Shown here: positions 22,621-22,889 of the stretch, one piece after another | Position numbering within the stretch: position 1 is the stretch's first letter | Layout of the letters: each line of letters opens with the position of its first letter | Assembly: GCA_036351435.1 (NCBI GenBank) | Contig: JAZBPA010000247.1 | Location: forward strand, 1-22,889 | Direction of reading: 5' to 3' | DNA from: JAAUQA01 sp036351435 | GTDB lineage: Bacteria > Pseudomonadota > Gammaproteobacteria > Competibacterales > Competibacteraceae | Length of the DNA: 22,889 nt | Made by a program: the position numbers and the translations under genes | The notes under the pieces: generated by a model | What the model was told of the DNA's origin: nothing | Database searches by the model: none | Seen by the model: only the letters and a program-made list of their open reading frames with translations

Positions 22621-22889
22621 TTATCCGTTTTCTCCGGTCAGATAAAACTCAGCCAAAGCCAGATCCTCCTGACGCGTGATCTTGATGTTGTCAGATCGCC
22701 CTTCGACCAAACGGGGTTGCAAACCCATCGCTTCGATAGCGGATGCCTCATCGGTGACCTGAAGATGGCGTTCCTCGGCCTGCCGTAACGCCGACAATAA
22801 TGACTTTAAACGGAACATCTGCGGAGTCAGCGCATGCCAAAGATTCTGACGTTCTACGGTCGCCGCAATGCGCTCATGCGCATCGGATC
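22621..22889 (-). CDS. ispD: 2-C-methyl-D-erythritol 4-phosphate cytidylyltransferase IspD (5' part cut by window)
   Basis: Only the last 89 codons are present; the frame is open to the right edge. The C-terminal IspD pattern is clear: VERQNLWHALTPQMFR, then TDEASAIEAMG and DNIKITRQEDLALAEFYL, whose Lys matches E. coli K213 in the active site. IspD transfers CMP from CTP to methylerythritol phosphate, two steps before IspF. The stop is 4 nt upstream of the ispF ATG. Confidence 0.95.
   Translation of the reverse strand, partial: SDAHERIAATVERQNLWHALTPQMFRLKSLLSALRQAEERHLQVTDEASAIEAMGLQPRLVEGRSDNIKITRQEDLALAEFYLTGENG

Overview
The window looks like the chromosome of a gammaproteobacterium with moderate GC (near 50-55% by eye). 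The tRNA-Leu - tig - clpP - clpX - lon - hupB - ppiD chain, with fabI and a YejA-type binding protein beyond it, is an order I recall from Pseudomonas and related gammaproteobacteria. I cannot place the genus from sequence alone. No insertion sequence, phage gene, integrase or CRISPR array was seen.

Region 1 (1-3611, minus): a YejA-type periplasmic peptide-binding protein followed 30 nt later by a multi-PAS histidine kinase that runs off the left edge. The kinase has no entry in a closed-ORF list because its 3' end is missing. Its first PAS domain carries the heme-ligand pattern of the oxygen sensor FixL.

Region 2 (3710-13357): fabI (plus), then the protein quality-control block on the minus strand. 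Reading in the direction of transcription it is tRNA-Leu(UAG), trigger factor, ClpP, ClpX, Lon, HU-beta, tRNA-Val(UAC), tRNA-Asp(GUC) and the periplasmic folding factor PpiD. tig and clpP overlap as ATGA. lon has a clear RpoH-type heat-shock promoter whose -35 box lies inside a perfect 16-bp inverted repeat. hupB has its own sigma-70-like promoter.

Region 3 (13581-22112, plus): a System I cytochrome c maturation operon in an unusual order: ccmD, E, F, G, H, then a secreted PqaA-like alpha/beta hydrolase carrying five CX4C-containing FG-GAP-like repeats, then ccmI, A, B. The usual order is ABCDEFGHI. ccmC is absent from the window. Most junctions overlap by 4 nt (ATGA or GTGA), including the entry into the hydrolase gene, so the guest gene appears built into the operon.

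Region 4 (22143-22889, minus): ispF and the 3' end of ispD, two steps of the MEP isoprenoid pathway.

The strongest leads are the permuted ccm operon lacking ccmC with an embedded repeat-bearing hydrolase, the FixL-like heme PAS kinase paired with an orphan peptide-binding protein, and the inverted repeat fused to the lon heat-shock promoter.
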